Positions 26,975 to 34,432 of a stretch of DNA of 35,331 nt are shown here, in pieces. This DNA is from Palsa-459 sp035510855 (GTDB taxonomy: Bacteria; Actinomycetota; Acidimicrobiia; Acidimicrobiales; RAAP-2). Under the pieces are notes generated by a model that saw only the letters and a list, made by a program, of their open reading frames with translations, was not told where the DNA came from and did no database searches. Each line of letters starts with the position of its first letter. The first letter of the stretch is position 1. Position numbers and translations under genes: made by a program. The stretch spans positions 1-35,331 of the forward strand of contig DATKGG010000009.1 in assembly GCA_035510855.1 (NCBI GenBank), read 5' to 3'.

Positions 26975-28672
26975 TCAGGGGCCCCGCACGTAGAGCACGG
27001 CGTAGGCATTGAGCCCGATGATCGCCGTGCTTCGCGACCCGAGGGCCGGACGCCAGCCATCGTGCCCCAAGAGGCCAGTCATGTAGGTCAAGACAGGCGT
27101 GCGAGCCCGAGACGGCCCCGCCCCCACGTCGAACGTGCCATAGGTGTACCCGACGTACCAGATTCGTCGAGCCCGCTGCTGGGCCGCGGTGAACTCCGGC
27201 AAAGGGATGCCGTAGTGCGACGCGATGAACACCGTGGGCGTTGCCGAGACGGGGCGGAAGCCCTGGGGCCACACCGGCGTGCCGCCGACCTGGAACCGGC
27301 ACTTAGAGAGCTCGTAGTAGCACCAGCCGAACGAGTTGAAGGTGTCGACGAAGACGACGTCCCCAGGGCGCTCGAGCGCGGGCAGCCGGGCCTCGACGCC
27401 GCGCAGCGAGACTGTCGGGTACACGGCCTCGTGGGAGAGCCCGAAGATCGTGACGCCGGCCAGCGCCACCGCGCCCACACCCGACCACGCCACGCGACTG
27501 CGCAGCAACCGCGGGAGGGCCCGCGCGACGTGCGGGGTCACCACAACAGCCACGGCGGCCAGGCAGACGAGGAACGCCGGGTAGAGCACCTCGTCGGTTC
27601 GGCCGTCACCGAGCGGCACGCGGTCAGCGAACGCGAGCACGACCGCGACGAGCAGCGCCAGAGCAGACGGGAGCGCGGCAGTCGACCACCTCTTCCGTGC
27701 CGCGATGACGATCGGTCCGGCGATCGCGACGGCCAGGAGGACGGCGCCGACGACGGCGACCGAGGCGGCGTGGAGACCACGCTTCGTGTTGAAGAACGAG
27801 CTTGGGACGGGGTAGGCGAAGACCGCGTGCACGAAGCCGCCGAAGATCATCGAGATGGTTCGCTCGGCAAGCGAGAGCGACCGGTAGTCGACGAGGAAGC
27901 CGCGTCGTCGCCAGTTGAAGGAGAGCACGCCGGGAAGGTGGCGCAAGAAGACGACCCACACCAGCGCGCAGCCCGCCGCGGCCGCTCCGAGCGGACCTGG
28001 CACTCGCGCGCGGGACTCGGACCGGGTGGCGCACCAGGCGAGCACCGCGAGCCAGATGCCCGCGATCACCGGGGCCGGGCCTGCCGACATCGCGAACGCC
28101 ACGACCGAGGCGCCCGCGAGCACCCAGAGCCGGCTGGCCGACGGCACCTCGCGCACGCGTTCTGCCAGCGCCAGCAGCACGCACGCAGAGAGGAGGTCGA
28201 AGGGGTACTCCTTCACCCTCGTCGAGTACTGCACGGCGAGCGGCCCGGCGGCCAGGATCGCCGCGGCTCCGAGGGCACTCCATCGCGGCAGGTGCAGGCG
28301 TCGAAGCAGCGCCCAGACCGCCGGTATCGCCGCAAGCCCGAGGACGTACGCGGGGAGCTGCGCGAACCACGTCGTCGCGGGATCAAGGCGGATCCACGAG
28401 CGGAGCGCGAGGCCGTAGCCGGGAGCCGTGAGCACCATGTGGATCGCGTCGGACAGGCCCACTCTCGCCGGTGCTGCCGCCCACGCGTCATCGAACCACA
28501 GGTCGCCCGATGTGAAGCCGCGCGCGCGGATGACCGCGCCGAGCACCACCAGCGCCGCGAGCACCACGACCTCGAGCGTGTTGACGCGCGAAGCCGAGTG
28601 CGAGTGCAGGTCGTGCTGCGAGTCGTGGCCGGCTGCCTCGAGGGGCACCGTGCGTGCCTCTTGGGACGTCAT
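26975..28672 (-). CDS. GT-C-type membrane glycosyltransferase-like protein
   Basis: 565 residues with about ten to twelve membrane helices. The first extracytoplasmic loop contains GFTSGDLWFDDAWAAAP, a paired acidic (DD) motif, and further loops follow such as YSTRVKEYPFDLLSACVLL. This layout matches GT-C glycosyltransferases of the ArnT/PMT and mannosyltransferase types, which use lipid-linked sugars on the outer face; I cannot name the sugar. The C-terminal ~130 residues (from about YPTVSLRGVEARLP) look soluble and extracytoplasmic. ATG at 28672 has TAGCCT (28688-28683) ten bases upstream. Together with YfhO and GT4 this makes three envelope-glycan-type genes within 12 kb. Confidence 0.72.
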   Translation of the reverse strand: MTSQEARTVPLEAAGHDSQHDLHSHSASRVNTLEVVVLAALVVLGAVIRARGFTSGDLWFDDAWAAAPARVGLSDAIHMVLTAPGYGLALRSWIRLDPATTWFAQLPAYVLGLAAIPAVWALLRRLHLPRWSALGAAAILAAGPLAVQYSTRVKEYPFDLLSACVLLALAERVREVPSASRLWVLAGASVVAFAMSAGPAPVIAGIWLAVLAWCATRSESRARVPGPLGAAAAGCALVWVVFLRHLPGVLSFNWRRRGFLVDYRSLSLAERTISMIFGGFVHAVFAYPVPSSFFNTKRGLHAASVAVVGAVLLAVAIAGPIVIAARKRWSTAALPSALALLVAVVLAFADRVPLGDGRTDEVLYPAFLVCLAAVAVVVTPHVARALPRLLRSRVAWSGVGAVALAGVTIFGLSHEAVYPTVSLRGVEARLPALERPGDVVFVDTFNSFGWCYYELSKCRFQVGGTPVWPQGFRPVSATPTVFIASHYGIPLPEFTAAQQRARRIWYVGYTYGTFDVGAGPSRARTPVLTYMTGLLGHDGWRPALGSRSTAIIGLNAYAVLYVRGP

Positions 28673-28807
28673 CGGTCTTGGGAGGCTACCTTCGGCCGAT
28701 GTCGCACGAGTGCGAATCGCGCGACGGGCGCTCACACCGTCCCCTCGACGCTCAGGTGACGACTGCAGACGCCATGCGTTGCCCGCTGTCGCGGCGGCGA
28801 GATGCTA

Positions 28808-28823
28808 CCGAGCGCCCGCTCGG
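28808..28823 (-). terminator. Hairpin after the panE-like gene
   Basis: CCGAGC-GCCC-GCTCGG forms a six-base stem, about 13 bases past the panE-like stop on the - strand. No T-run follows, so a weak or Rho-assisted terminator at best. Confidence 0.3.
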
Positions 28824-28835
28824 CCCGTCCTCGCG

Positions 28836-29816
28836 TCAGACACTGGGCGGCATCGACAGCGCCGTGAACGCCTCGTCGGCGGACCTCGACCCGGGGGCGG
28901 CGTGCAATCGGGCAGCCGTGTTCGCAACGTCCTGGAGAAAGGCGTTGATCGGGGTCGGGAAGCCCGCCAGTCGACCGAGCAAGACGATCTCCCCCGTGAG
29001 GAAATCGGTCTCGACGATGCCGGTGGATCTCGTCAGGCTCTGCCAGGTCGATCCGCCCGACCGCGGTCGATCACCAATCGGCTTCGGCGTGAGCAGCTCG
29101 CCACGTCGAGCGGCGTCCTCATCGATGTCCACGAAGCCGACTCCCGCAGCCCGGAGGCACTCGACGCCCTCTCGTCGCGCGGCGGCGGCGAGCTCGCCGG
29201 CCCGAGCGTCGCGGTGGTAGACGGCCTCGACCGCGTTGCCCAGGTTCATGAGCAGCTTTCCCCACTTCCACCTGGCGATGTCCTCGCGGGGCTCTGAGGC
29301 GAACGTCGACGCTGACAGGGCCGCCGCGATCGCCACGGCGGTGTCGTCTGACCCGGACGGCCATCGGCCCAGATCCATGATCCCGGTCACCGGCGACGAG
29401 CTCGCCTGGACGATCCCTGGGTCGAGGTGCGTCGCGGGGCACATCACGCACATGCCGTAGACGCGCTCGAATCGGCGGAGCGCAGATCGCTCGTTCTCGA
29501 CCCCGTTCTGCGCACAGACGATCGGCGTCGAGCGCGGCGCTGCCGCGGCCAAGGCATCGAGGGCGCGCGTGGTGTCCTGGCTCTTCATGCCCAGCACCAC
29601 GACGTCATCGCCGCGGAACGAGATCTGGTCGGGTCCGCCGACGACCTCGACAGCGAGCGTGACGCGGGCGTCGGGTGACTCGAGCGAGAGGCCGTGTGCC
29701 CCGAGGGCGTCGAGGTGCGCGCCCCGCGCGATCAGCACGACGTCGTGGCCGTGCTCGGCGAGCCGTCCCCCGAGCACCCCGCCGATGGCCCCCGCGCCGT
29801 AGACGACAAATCGCAC
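28836..29816 (-). CDS. Ketopantoate reductase-like protein (PanE/ApbA family)
   Basis: 326 residues. The N-terminal Rossmann strand FVVYGAGAIGGVLGGRLAEHGHDVVLIARG holds the GxGxxG NADP site, then LGMKSQDT and CAQNGVENE are the family's middle motifs, and EDIARWKWGKLLMNLGNAVEA contains the catalytic Lys region. PanE reduces 2-dehydropantoate to pantoate with NADPH in coenzyme A biosynthesis; the family also covers other short-chain reductases, so the reaction is inferred. GTG at 29816 has GGGAGGA seven bases upstream. Divergent from the acyl-CoA ligase gene across 118 bases. Confidence 0.82.
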   Translation of the reverse strand: MRFVVYGAGAIGGVLGGRLAEHGHDVVLIARGAHLDALGAHGLSLESPDARVTLAVEVVGGPDQISFRGDDVVVLGMKSQDTTRALDALAAAAPRSTPIVCAQNGVENERSALRRFERVYGMCVMCPATHLDPGIVQASSSPVTGIMDLGRWPSGSDDTAVAIAAALSASTFASEPREDIARWKWGKLLMNLGNAVEAVYHRDARAGELAAAARREGVECLRAAGVGFVDIDEDAARRGELLTPKPIGDRPRSGGSTWQSLTRSTGIVETDFLTGEIVLLGRLAGFPTPINAFLQDVANTAARLHAAPGSRSADEAFTALSMPPSV

Positions 29817-29901
29817 GGGATGATCCTCCCACGCGACGTCGCCAGCATCGCCAGCTGCACCTCGATGCGATCGGGCTCGAAGACGGCGTCGTTCGCTTCG
29901 G

Positions 29902-29930
29902 TAGGGTCGGCGGTGCCGCACCGAGGGAGG
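29902..29930 (+). promoter_or_regulatory. Promoter -10 and ribosome site of the acyl-CoA ligase
   Basis: TAGGGT (29902-29907) and GGGAGG (29925-29930), then four bases and the ATG at 29935. This gene, unlike many in the window, has a leader and a Shine-Dalgarno sequence. Confidence 0.45.
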
Positions 29931-29934
29931 TCGC

Positions 29935-31482
29935 ATGAAGGTCGAGCTCACCGTCGGGGACTTTCTCGATCGTGCCGCCTTCGCGATGCCAGACCGCGTC
30001 GCCATCGTCGACGAACCCGACGGGCCCGGTTCGCTCGGCGAGGTCACGTACGCCGAGATGCACGCCCGCGCGGCGGCACTCGCGTCAGGGCTGGACGAGC
30101 TCGGGGTCGCCCACGGGGCCCGCGTCGCCATCGTGAGCCCGAACTCGGCGCGGTTCCTGATCGCCTTCTTCGGCGTGAGCGGGTACGGGCGCGTGCTCGT
30201 GCCGATCAACTTCCGCCTCAACGAGGCGGAGATCGCCTACGTCATCGCGCACTCGGGTGCCGAGGTCCTGCTCTATGACCCCGAGCTCGAGGGCGTCGTG
30301 AAGGGCGTCGACGTCGCGCGCTCGGTGCGGCTCGACGGCGTCGACGACGCCGCGCTCTTCGTCGTCCGCGCGTCGCCTTCGGTGCCCCGGGCATGGGATC
30401 GCGACGAAGAAGCCAGCTGCTCGATCAACTACACCTCGGGGACGACGGCGAACCCGAAGGGCGTCCAGCTCACGCATCGGAACTGCTGGCTGAACGCGGC
30501 GAGCTTCGGGTGGCACCTCCAGGTGAGCGATCGCGACGTGCTGCTGCACACCTTGCCCATGTTCCACGCGAACGGCTGGGGCATGCCCTACGCCGCGACC
30601 GCGATGGGCGCGCGCCACGTCGTCCTGCGCAAAGTGGACGGCGAGGAGATTCTCAAGCGGGTCGAGCGCGAGGGCGTCACGCTCATGTGCGGCGCGCCCG
30701 CCGTCGTCGCGATGATCCTGGACGCCGCGGCACAGCGCGCCGCCGACGGCGCAAAGGTGCCAGGGCGCGGTGGGGTGCGGATCGTCGTGGCTGGCGCGCC
30801 GCCGCCGCGGCGCGTCATCGAGCGCGTGCACGACGAGCTTGGGTGGGAGTTCGTCCAGATCTACGGGTTGACGGAGACCTCGCCGCTCCTCACCATCAAT
30901 CGCGCGCCGCGCGAGTGGGACGACCTCGATTCCAAGGAGCGCGCCGCGCTCCTTGGACGAGCCGGCGTGCCCGCCGTGGGCGTCGAGCTTGCGATCGACG
31001 TGGACGGGGAGATCCTCGCGCGCTCGAACCACGTCTTCGCGAGTTACTGGAACCAGCCAGAAGAGACGCAGAAGGCCCTTGAGGGTGGCTGGTTCCACAC
31101 GGGCGACGGGGGCCTCCTCGACGGCCCCTACGCCGTGATCACCGACCGGCGAAAGGACGTCATCATCACCGGCGGCGAGAACGTGAGCTCGATCGAGGTG
31201 GAGGACTGCCTGTTCCAGCACCCCGCGGTCGCCGAGGCCGCCGTCATCGGCGTACCCGACGAGAAATGGGGTGAGTCAGTGAAGGCCCTCGTCGTCCTTC
31301 GTTCCGGTCACGCGGCAACGGAAGACGAGCTGATCGAGCACTGCCGGTCCACGCTCGCGCACTTCAAGGCGCCTCGAACCGTCGAGTTCCGCGCTGAGCT
31401 CGCACGGACCGCGACGGGAAAGCTTCAGAAGTTCAAGCTGCGCGAGCCCTACTGGGAGGGCCGTGAGCGCGCCATCAACTGA
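29935..31482 (+). CDS. AMP-dependent acyl-CoA synthetase/ligase
   Basis: 515 residues. Adenylation motifs are clear: the P-loop YTSGTTANPKGV (166-177), LPMFHANGWGMPYAAT, GAPPPRRVI, QIYGLTETSPLLTINR, the HTGDGG stretch, the A8 hinge TDRRKDVIITGGENVSSIEVED, and the C-terminal catalytic Lys in TATGKLQKFKLREPYW (Lys496). It activates a carboxylate to the acyl-AMP and then to a CoA thioester. The substrate could be a medium or long fatty acid or sterol side chain; not determinable by eye. Strong ribosome site and full length. It is divergent from the panE-like gene, and panE would help make CoA. Confidence 0.93.
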   Translation: MKVELTVGDFLDRAAFAMPDRVAIVDEPDGPGSLGEVTYAEMHARAAALASGLDELGVAHGARVAIVSPNSARFLIAFFGVSGYGRVLVPINFRLNEAEIAYVIAHSGAEVLLYDPELEGVVKGVDVARSVRLDGVDDAALFVVRASPSVPRAWDRDEEASCSINYTSGTTANPKGVQLTHRNCWLNAASFGWHLQVSDRDVLLHTLPMFHANGWGMPYAATAMGARHVVLRKVDGEEILKRVEREGVTLMCGAPAVVAMILDAAAQRAADGAKVPGRGGVRIVVAGAPPPRRVIERVHDELGWEFVQIYGLTETSPLLTINRAPREWDDLDSKERAALLGRAGVPAVGVELAIDVDGEILARSNHVFASYWNQPEETQKALEGGWFHTGDGGLLDGPYAVITDRRKDVIITGGENVSSIEVEDCLFQHPAVAEAAVIGVPDEKWGESVKALVVLRSGHAATEDELIEHCRSTLAHFKAPRTVEFRAELARTATGKLQKFKLREPYWEGRERAIN

Positions 31483-31622
31483 GGTCCCGTCTGTGGATCG
31501 CCCGATTCTCAGAAAGTTGACGAGGTCCCCCAAGAAGTAGCTATTGCCGCGAACCATTCCGCTGCCGCAGGAGTCATAGAGGGTGGCGCTCAATTTGGGC
31601 CGAGCACAGGGGGCTGGGACAC
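31483..31622. other. 140-base gap with possible ECF promoter
   Basis: Between ligase and sigma factor. GAACC (31551-31555) and GTCAT (31573-31577), 17 bases apart, resemble the GGAAC / GTC pattern of ECF promoters and could be autoregulatory. A short - strand frame across it has no recognisable fold. Confidence 0.25.
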
Positions 31623-32174
31623 GTGCCGCACACACCCGAGGTCGACGCACTGGCGGTCTGGCTCGACGAGGGATACCCGACGGCGTTCCGGACCGCGTGC
31701 CTCATCCTCGGCAACCCGTCGGATGCCGAGGAGGCCGTCCAGGAGGCCTACCTGCGCGCGTGGCGCTTCCGGGCCTCGCTCTCCGCAGGATCTGACGTCC
31801 GCCGCTGGCTCTACCGAGTCGTCGTCAACTCATGCAACTCGAAGCTGCGAACAGAGATCCCGCACCGAGACCGACGCGCGTCGGACACCGAGCTCGAGCG
31901 CGTCTCGGCGCCCGCCGATGGCGCCCGAGACGTCGAGGGCGACTACGACGTCGTCAGCGCGCTGGGCGACCTACCCGCCCGCCTGCGCGTCGTGGTCGTG
32001 CTCAAGTACTACGCCGACCTGAGCGAGCGCGAGATCGCCACCGCCATCGGCCGACCGCAGGGCACCGTCAAGTCCCGCCTCCACGAGGCCCGCCGGTTGC
32101 TCGCCAACCATCCCTCGGTGCGGCGGCCAGCCGCACCGGTCGCGTCCAACACCCACTCGGAGGTCCTGCAATGA
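31623..32174 (+). CDS. ECF-type RNA polymerase sigma factor
   Basis: 183 residues. Region 2 is seen as AFRTACLILGNPSDAEEAVQEAYLRAWRF with the WLYRVVVNSC continuation, and region 4 as LGDLPARLRVVVVLKYYADLSEREIATAIGRPQGTVKSRLHEARRLL, a good helix-turn-helix. No region 3, as in group 4 (ECF) factors. The GTG at 31623 lacks a good ribosome site; an upstream start is not obvious. The stop codon overlaps the next gene's ATG (ATGA), so the two are made together. Target genes are unknown. Confidence 0.92.
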   Translation: MPHTPEVDALAVWLDEGYPTAFRTACLILGNPSDAEEAVQEAYLRAWRFRASLSAGSDVRRWLYRVVVNSCNSKLRTEIPHRDRRASDTELERVSAPADGARDVEGDYDVVSALGDLPARLRVVVVLKYYADLSEREIATAIGRPQGTVKSRLHEARRLLANHPSVRRPAAPVASNTHSEVLQ

Positions 32175-33262
32175 GCACGCTGCACGATGACACGCTGAGC
32201 ACCGCCCTCAAAGATGCCGCACGTCAGTACCCTGTGCCGCCTGGTGCGACCGCACAGATCCTGGACGCCGCACGAGGCACGACGCAGCGTCACGAGCTTG
32301 CTGGCGGCGGCGAGACGAGCCGATGGAACCGTCGACGACTCGCCCTGGTGGCCGCGGTCGCGATCGTGCTGGCGGTGCTTGCTGGATCGCTGTCCCTCGC
32401 GGGACTCGGCTCGACGAACAGCCGCAACGTGCCGACTTTTGCAGCCACCCTGCCAGGGCAGAAGTCCGCGGGGTTTATCGATGCAACGAGCGCAGGGATC
32501 GCCGTGCTCGGCACCAAGCGGATGTCCAATGGCCCGAGCACGTCACCGGGGAGCCAGTCGTCGAAGACGCAGGTACCGATGGCCGACCAGACCAAGGTGG
32601 TGTCGGTGGGATCGATCTCCCTCAGCGTCGCGGTCGGCAACTTCAATCGCGTGCTCGCCAAGCTCTCGGCCCTCGCGACCGGCGCCGATGGGTACGTCTC
32701 GAGCTCGAAGGTGACGGCCGGCTCCCAAGCAGGAGCCGTCAGCTCCGCCGGGGTGGTCGAGCTGCGGATCCCACAGAGGCAGTTCGGCACGGTCGTGGCG
32801 AAGGCAGAGCACCTCGGCCACGTCGTGTCGGCCGTGACGAACTCAACGGACGTGACGAGCGAGTACGTGGACTACGAGTCTCGGATCGGCGCGCTCGACG
32901 CAAGCCGGGCCCAGTACCTCGCGATCATGGCAAAGGCGAGCTCGATTGGCGACATCCTCGCGATCCAGGCGCAGGTGAACGTGATCGAGAGCGAGATCGA
33001 GCAGCTCGAGGGGCAGCGCAACCTCCTCGTGAACCAGGCCGCGTATGGAACGCTCACTGTCGCCATCAATCAAGGCGCCGCAGCCCCGAGCCACCCATCG
33101 GGGGTGTATCGGGCGTGGCACCAGAGCATCTCGGGCTTCGTGGGCGGCGTTGAGTGGCTCATTCGCGCCGCGGGACCCGCGCTCTTCGCCCTCTTGTGCC
33201 TCGCGGCAGTCTTGCTGCTCGGTCGATTCGGCTGGCGAGCGAGCCAGCGCCGCTTCATCTGA
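32171..33262 (+). CDS. DUF4349-like transmembrane protein, possible anti-sigma partner
   Basis: 363 residues. A cytoplasmic N-terminal stretch of about 55 residues (STLHDDTLSTALKDAAR...), then a membrane helix (LALVAAVAIVLAVLAGSLSLAG), a Ser/Thr-rich segment, and an extracytoplasmic domain with SVGSISLSVAVGNFNRVLAK, LRIPQRQFGTVVAKAEHLGHVVSAVTNSTDVTSEYVDYESRIGAL and a coiled-coil-like INVIESEIEQLEGQRNLL-type stretch (here VNVIESEIEQLEGQ). A second helix near the C-terminus (ALFALLCLAAVLLLGRFGW) ends the protein. The 'DVTxxYxDxxxRxxxLxxxxxxLxxL' core is DUF4349. It overlaps the sigma gene, so an anti-sigma/sensor role is a reasonable inference, though no known anti-sigma domain is evident. Confidence 0.8.
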   Translation: MSTLHDDTLSTALKDAARQYPVPPGATAQILDAARGTTQRHELAGGGETSRWNRRRLALVAAVAIVLAVLAGSLSLAGLGSTNSRNVPTFAATLPGQKSAGFIDATSAGIAVLGTKRMSNGPSTSPGSQSSKTQVPMADQTKVVSVGSISLSVAVGNFNRVLAKLSALATGADGYVSSSKVTAGSQAGAVSSAGVVELRIPQRQFGTVVAKAEHLGHVVSAVTNSTDVTSEYVDYESRIGALDASRAQYLAIMAKASSIGDILAIQAQVNVIESEIEQLEGQRNLLVNQAAYGTLTVAINQGAAAPSHPSGVYRAWHQSISGFVGGVEWLIRAAGPALFALLCLAAVLLLGRFGWRASQRRFI

Positions 33263-33533
33263 GAAATGGCACGATCCTCAGTGGTGCCTTACGACCGGGC
33301 TAGTTCGCGTGCGAGACGGCGCACGCGGGATTGTCTCTCGAGCACGGTTCGCTGGTCCGATGTACCGTTTACGTCACGCACCCAGACTCCGGTTCTTAAC
33401 GAGGTCGCAACATGCTGCTTACAGGCCGTTTACAGCAGGACTGCACACTGAGGGCGTCCCCTAATTGCGGGATGTCTCCGATGTCAGACCTGACTGTCGA
33501 CATCGAAGACTTGCAGAGTGAGATTGGAGCAGC
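33263..33533. other. 271-base low-GC intergenic region with repeats
   Basis: No convincing gene. It contains a strong hairpin (33306-33327), a 12-base inverted repeat whose second arm overlaps the next start codon, two TTACAG copies, and a GATGTC...GACATC pair. GC content is visibly lower than upstream. It marks the start of the accessory region. Confidence 0.5.
33306..33327 (+). terminator. Hairpin after the sigma-DUF4349 operon
   Basis: CGCGTGCG-agacgg-CGCACGCG, an eight-base perfect stem with a six-base loop, 43 bases past the DUF4349 stop. Followed by GGATTGTCTC rather than a clean T-run. Confidence 0.4.
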
Positions 33534-33539
33534 ATGTTG
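33408..33539. repeat. 12-base inverted repeat flanking the small-ORF leader
   Basis: CAACATGCTGCT at 33408-33419 and its exact complement AGCAGCATGTTG at 33528-33539. The right arm includes the ribosome-side bases and the ATG of the small ORF at 33534, so a fold could hide the start. Arms are 108 bases apart. Confidence 0.4.
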
Positions 33540-33746
33540 AGTCTCTTCAACCCCTACGAGCAGTTCTCCATCTATCCCCGCGATGACTACGGCGACCACG
33601 GTGGGCTCCTCAGCCATGAACCTGTCGACTCATCGGCTGCGAGGGATCAGGCAGAAGAAAGGGCGCGCCAGAACCACCCGAGCGCGCAGCCAGTTGACGA
33701 GGTCAAGAAGCAGCGCACTGACCTGAGAGAGCGGCTCGCGAGTTAG
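33534..33746 (+). CDS. Small hypothetical protein, 70 residues
   Basis: The ATG at 33534 is preceded by TTGGAGC (GGAG six bases away), a good ribosome site. The protein begins MLSLFNPYEQFSIYPRDDYG and ends in a polar, charged helix (DEVKKQRTDLRERLAS). I recognise no family. Third codon positions are less GC-rich than in the housekeeping genes, consistent with foreign origin or with a false ORF. An opposite-strand frame at 33396-33617 covers part of it and cannot be excluded. No membrane segment. Confidence 0.45.
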   Translation: MLSLFNPYEQFSIYPRDDYGDHGGLLSHEPVDSSAARDQAEERARQNHPSAQPVDEVKKQRTDLRERLAS

Positions 33747-33834
33747 CTCGCTCAGCGTGTCGCCTGGGCATGTCGGGCGCGATCCAAGGCACACGATCGA
33801 GCGCTCCGAGCTGGCTCGGTGTAGCCCAGGCTGC

Positions 33835-34146
33835 TCAGCGCTTCGACAACCTGGCACCGCCTTTTGGGCTGACCGGCTCCTCGCCGTTGAACAGTGCGGT
33901 CGCTGCCTTCACGATCTCGAGCTCGGACTCGAGCTCTGCGATGGTCCTGTGGGCCTGGGCGAGCTCGTCGGCCTCGAAGCTCTTGACCCCCTCTGCTCGC
34001 CCGGCGTCGATCAGGGCCTGTTTGCGCCAGAGATAGAGCGTCGCGTCAGACACCCCCAGCTCCTCGGAGAACGCTCGGACCGGTTCGCCGGCGACGAGGC
34101 GCACACAGACCGCCCGACGGAACTCCAGTGCGTATCGCTTGGGCAT
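33835..34146 (-). CDS. IS3-family transposase OrfA
   Basis: 103 residues starting PKRYALEFRRAVCVRLVAGE, then the helix-turn-helix VRAFSEELGVSDATLYLWRKQALI, then a heptad-like leucine-rich stretch DELAQAHRTIAELESELEIVKAATALF: the OrfA layout of IS3-type elements (HTH then leucine zipper). OrfA normally overlaps or precedes OrfB, the DDE transposase, by a -1 frameshift. No OrfB follows in the 88 bases to the small ORF, so the element is not functional alone. GGGAGG lies seven bases before the ATG, inside a small CTACC...GGTAG hairpin that could limit translation. Confidence 0.85.
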   Translation of the reverse strand: MPKRYALEFRRAVCVRLVAGEPVRAFSEELGVSDATLYLWRKQALIDAGRAEGVKSFEADELAQAHRTIAELESELEIVKAATALFNGEEPVSPKGGARLSKR

Positions 34147-34186
34147 GGGACTACCTCCCGGTAGCTCACGACCAAACTCTCATAAC

Positions 34187-34214
34187 AGTGGTCCCCGAAA
34201 TGGGGTCAAGGTCA
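34187..34214 (-). repeat. IS3-type terminal end
   Basis: Reading -, TGACCTTGACCCCATTTC continuing GGGGACCACT. The TG...TTGACCCC...GGGGACCACT pattern is common at IS3-family ends. It starts two bases after the tRNA 3' CCA. Confidence 0.55.
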
Positions 34215-34216
34215 TT

Positions 34217-34261
34217 TGGCGCCCTCGGCAGGATTCGAACCTGCGGCCTGCGGTTTAGGAA
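34217..34261 (-). tRNA. 3' half of a tRNA-Arg(CCU), truncated (att-like)
   Basis: Reading -, the run from the anticodon loop (T33, anticodon CCT at 34259-34257, then AA) through the 39-43 stem strand ACCGC, a T-arm GCAGG-TTCGAAT-CCTGC, the acceptor strand CGAGGGC, discriminator G and CCA at the end is that of tRNA-Arg(CCU). Upstream of the loop, bases that should pair with ACCGC (expected GCGGT) are ACTGA, and no D-arm or GCCCTCG 5' acceptor strand follows. So only about 45 nt of the tRNA is here. Such anticodon-loop-to-3'-end fragments are the standard att repeat left by tyrosine-recombinase islands. Confidence 0.85.
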
Positions 34262-34432
34262 TCAGTCTTGGACAGTCGTGCCCGTGGCTGCGGTGACGTA
34301 TGGCCAGACCAGCAGGCATGTCGGATCTTTGTAGTGGCCCCGAATCCACTCCCATCGATCATGGTCCGACAGACTCGGCAACAAGCAGGCAGTCTCGACA
34401 AGCAGCTGCAAACCACAAGCGAAAGGAATCCC

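Larger units (their letters stand above)
33748..34214 (-). mobile_element. IS3-family fragment, one end and orfA only
   Basis: On -, the element begins TGACCTTGACCCC at 34214, next comes orfA (34146-33835), and about 90 bases beyond the stop there is no second inverted end and no OrfB. Full IS3-family elements are 1.2-1.5 kb, so roughly two thirds are missing. The lower boundary is not defined. A weak SSERSI-like stretch after orfA might be an OrfB relic. Confidence 0.65.

Noticed and set aside
31276..31650. - strand frame crossing the ligase 3' end and the sigma gap
   Set aside because: Mostly antisense to the ligase; the novel part (SYFLGDLVNFLR) is short and has no start context.
31515..33704. 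13-base direct repeat AGTTGACGAGGTC at 31515-31527 and 33692-33704 flanking the sigma module
   Set aside because: Several exact 13-mers are expected by chance in 35 kb of GC-biased DNA, and nothing else supports transposition.
33757..34164. + strand 135-codon frame over the IS3 fragment
   Set aside because: Antisense to a clear OrfA with helix-turn-helix.
34128..34334. + strand frame reading GALGRIRTCGLRF
   Set aside because: It is the translated antisense of the tRNA 3' arm, a known spurious peptide type.
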